Positions 62,501 through 64,000 of a stretch of 64,000 nucleotides of DNA are shown one piece after another (within the stretch, counting starts at the first letter, position 1; every line of letters starts with the position of its first letter). The DNA lies in NCBI GenBank assembly GCA_037013685.1, contig CM072886.1, positions 69,839,859 to 69,903,858 on the forward strand, written 5' to 3'. The notes beneath the pieces were generated by a model, which made no database searches, was not told the DNA's origin, and saw only the letters and a program-made list of their open reading frames with translations. Source of the DNA: Acridotheres tristis. Lineage: Eukaryota; Chordata; Aves; Passeriformes; Sturnidae. The position numbers were made by a program, and so were the translations under genes.

Positions 62501-63906
62501 AGCAATTAGCTGTTGGCTGCTTTTTTAACTCTCTTCTGTCTTGTTGCCAATGAGGAAGTATGCTTCTAGCTATGAGCATGACTCTTTCTTTGAACCTGTT
62601 CTTTCCTCGAGGATCTCAGAGTATGGAAAAAACTGTGTGAACAACAAGCTGTCACATCACTTCATTGTTAAGATTGTGACTAGAGTTTCCAGAGGAGTAG
62701 GGAAGTGCCCTGTTTCTTATGTTCCTTTGCACATATATGCATTATGCCAGCCTGAAGAAACTGCAGTTAACATCAAAACTAAAAGGTTGCATCCCTATCC
62801 CAGCTGCCTAATGCTGACATTTACAGTGTTGTAGTGATTCTTGCTTGCTGTGGTATCTTCACATTATATCTAACATGTGATAATGCCATTTAGCCCCACC
62901 GTGGATGCTGTTTATGTTTTCAGACTGCTTGTAATAGCATGGAAAGTTCTGATCGTTTTTCTATTGCATTACAAGTTTATTGTTTGTTTGTTTGTTTGTT
63001 TGGGTTTCTTTTCATAAATCTAAAATAATTTTAACTTATTGGATTCAAACTTTGATTAAAAACTGGTGTTGGGAGCTTAATTTCTTTCTCTGGTTTGTTT
63101 CTGAGCTTCTTTTGTTGGATTTCTGCAGTGAGCATAATGTAAGAGCAATGTAAGAGCAGAAACCTTAAGGCTGTTGCAGTAGTCTGCATTGATCTTTCAC
63201 ATAAAAGTGAAAAGAAAGACACCAGCTTTATGATGTATGCACTGGCCCTGTTTGGTATAGGCACTTGATGCACCCAAATCGGTATTTTTTCCTCTTTTAT
63301 CTTATTTGCTGATCTGTTCATGGGATGTATTTGAAGTGTTCCCATCAGTTCTTTAAAGCATCGAGTAAAATCTTTGAATGGCCTGCATTTTAGAGGATAG
63401 CCTTGTTCCATGGCAGAGGGCTTAGTTCAGGATGGGTTTTCAGTCAGAGAACTCAGTGGAACTGTTTGAATATGAAGAATTCAGCATGTAAATATGTATG
63501 TTTAGGACCTGAATTTTGTTTTAGACCATCAGCATGCTGTTTGTGTGCGTAAGTAATGGAAAAGAGGTATACTATAACAGGGTGGTACAATTCTCCTGAG
63601 AATGTTTTTTCATCTTGTGCTTCTGAAACAGTGATGAAATTCTAATGTTGCTGTGTAGTTTTCTTACGTTAGTCTACAGTATTTTCAGTTTTATTGGCTT
63701 AAGAACATCCACTTAATCTAAGCATGACAGGCTTTTAGAAGCATCAGCACTCAGGGCATTAAAACCAACATACTTTTCCAAAACCACTTTTCAGTAAAAC
63801 CAGAATCCTATTTTGTTTTTGACAGATGAATGATGGACCTTTGTGCAAGTGCAGTGCTAAAGCCCGGCGAACAGGAATAAGACATGGCATTTATCCTGGC
63901 GAAGAG
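52675..63906 (+). CDS. DROSHA: DROSHA, ribonuclease III of the Microprocessor, 5' half
   Basis: Coding exons are 52675-53528, 56445-56537, 57404-57635, 58157-58298, 60681-60835 and 63826-63906. They join in frame to 519 codons, and the gene continues past the window. DROSHA cuts primary microRNA hairpins in the nucleus together with DGCR8. The visible part has a Pro-rich region (about 35-175), a Ser/Ala tract (182-198), an Arg/Ser-rich region (about 214-335), an acidic stretch (about 355-380), and the start of the central domain. That start includes [15 protein letters not shown] and [14 protein letters not shown], where C499, C501 and H512 match human zinc ligands C536, C538 and H549. S300 and S302 in RRSPSPDR match human serines reported as GSK3-beta sites needed for nuclear localisation. 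The start is the ATG of MSFHSGRG, because an in-frame TGA lies one codon upstream. The PAZ-like part, both RNase III domains and the dsRBD lie outside the window. Confidence 0.97.
53529..55187. other. DROSHA intron after coding exon 1, left part
   Basis: About 1.7 kb of intron without named repeats, apart from a short ATATATATAT palindrome near 55,000. Confidence 0.55.
55188..55885 (-). mobile_element. CR1 LINE 3' fragment in a DROSHA intron, minus orientation
   Basis: About 700 bases follow the CR1 3' region in reverse: TCATAGAATAATTTAGGTTG, CCACATCTACATCTCTTTCA, AGCAATAAGATGTCCCCTGA, TGCCCTTCTCTGGACAGGCT and GAGGGGCCCAGAACTGAGCA. It is the longest CR1 copy in the window and lies antisense to DROSHA. 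All frames are broken. Confidence 0.93.
56445..56537 (+). CDS. DROSHA: DROSHA coding exon 2
   Basis: Completes Arg285 and codes residues 286-315 plus two bases of Ser316 ([20 protein letters not shown]...). It contains the paired serines 300 and 302. Acceptor TTTTCAAG and donor GTAAGG. Confidence 0.95.
56538..57403. other. DROSHA intron between coding exons 2 and 3
   Basis: In human DROSHA the matching intron region carries a 37-residue alternatively used exon. I read this intron in all three frames and found no splice-flanked block resembling it, including its Trp-Ala-Pro-Pro motif. The intron is AT-rich and otherwise empty. Confidence 0.6.
57404..57635 (+). CDS. DROSHA: DROSHA coding exon 3
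   Basis: Completes Ser316 and codes residues 317-393, from [19 protein letters not shown] through an acidic run ([14 protein letters not shown]) to [20 protein letters not shown]. The donor is GTATGT, phase 0. Confidence 0.95.
58157..58298 (+). CDS. DROSHA: DROSHA coding exon 4
   Basis: Codes residues 394-440 and one base of Glu441 ([21 protein letters not shown]... to [12 protein letters not shown]). It is preceded by a T-run of about 18-20 bases and an AACAG acceptor. Confidence 0.95.
58299..59699. other. DROSHA intron after coding exon 4, left part
   Basis: No named repeat and no extra exon. Short open frames on both strands lack splice context. Confidence 0.5.
59700..59888 (+). mobile_element. 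CR1 LINE 3' end fragment in a DROSHA intron, plus orientation
   Basis: AAATTCTTTACTGAGGCACT, AGCCTGGATGGGGCACTTAG, ATTGGATAGTCTTTAAGGCT and CATTCTGTGGTTCTATGAT follow the CR1 3' end in order, including two tail units. It lies in the same sense as DROSHA. Confidence 0.88.
60681..60835 (+). CDS. DROSHA: DROSHA coding exon 5
   Basis: Completes Glu441 and codes residues 442-492: a Ser/Asp/Glu-rich tract ([14 protein letters not shown]...) followed by [19 protein letters not shown] and LWYNDPGQ. It ends in phase 0 at GTAGGG. Confidence 0.95.
60836..62978. other. DROSHA intron after coding exon 5
   Basis: AT-rich intron of about 3 kb in total. I recognise no CR1 or LTR in it. The part at about 61,000-61,700 has many TAAT/ATTA cores and no repeat signature, so it could be conserved regulatory DNA, but that is only a guess. 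Confidence 0.45.
62979..63003. repeat. (TTTG)n microsatellite
   Basis: Five to six TTTG units in the last complete DROSHA intron of the window. Confidence 0.9.
63826..63906 (+). CDS. DROSHA: DROSHA coding exon 6, last in window
   Basis: Codes residues 493-519 ([20 protein letters not shown]...PGEE). C499, C501 and H512 correspond to ligands of the first zinc site in the human structure. The fourth ligand lies far downstream, outside the window. The donor is GTATTA, so the gene continues to the right. Confidence 0.95.
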
Positions 63907-64000
63907 GTATTAGTAATTCTAAGGATTGCAATTATGAATACAAATTTGCAGCTGTAAATTCCTGCTTGGGTTGGTTTGAGGGGGTTTTCCCATAATTTAC

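Overview
The window is a piece of a bird nuclear chromosome. It holds fragments of CR1 LINEs in both orientations and avian-type endogenous-retrovirus LTRs. It also holds small exons with canonical GT-AG splice sites and two protein genes that sit side by side in vertebrates. I did not identify the species. The LTR families look like those common in passerines and related birds, but that is from memory. There is no operon, CRISPR array or other prokaryotic feature, and I found no undescribed protein-coding system.

Layout. Positions 1-37,945 are gene-poor, AT-rich intergenic DNA. They contain four or five LTR-type repeats (about 3.7-4.3, 6.35-7.09, 18.4-19.0, 24.5-24.9 and 31.5-31.8 kb). They also contain several CR1 fragments (about 7.7, 25.4, 27.7, 28.5 and 35.1 kb) and some microsatellites, including a long TATTTA array at 10.7 kb. 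From 37,946 to 49,747 the minus strand carries the complete C5orf22 (UPF0489 family) gene: nine coding exons that splice in frame to 460 codons. A GC-rich CpG island at about 49.43-50.14 kb covers the first exon of C5orf22 and the presumed start of DROSHA, so it looks like a shared divergent promoter. From there to the right edge the plus strand carries the 5' half of DROSHA, the nuclear RNase III of the microRNA Microprocessor. Six coding exons (52,675-63,906) encode residues 1-519. The gene runs out of the window before the RNase III domains.

How the genes relate. The two genes are divergent and head to head. They share a promoter region but have no evident biochemical link. DROSHA cuts primary microRNA hairpins with DGCR8 in the nucleus. 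C5orf22 is poorly characterised; its D-x-H-x-D and D-I-D-L-D motifs recall the metal-binding motifs of the arginase/deacetylase fold. The most useful observations are these: the DROSHA model lacks a 37-residue exon known from human isoforms; its start is fixed by an in-frame stop just upstream; the first zinc-site ligands and the two nuclear-localisation serines are conserved; one solo LTR has a perfect 5-bp target-site duplication; and the shared promoter has ETS-type sites and a G-quadruplex-type motif.
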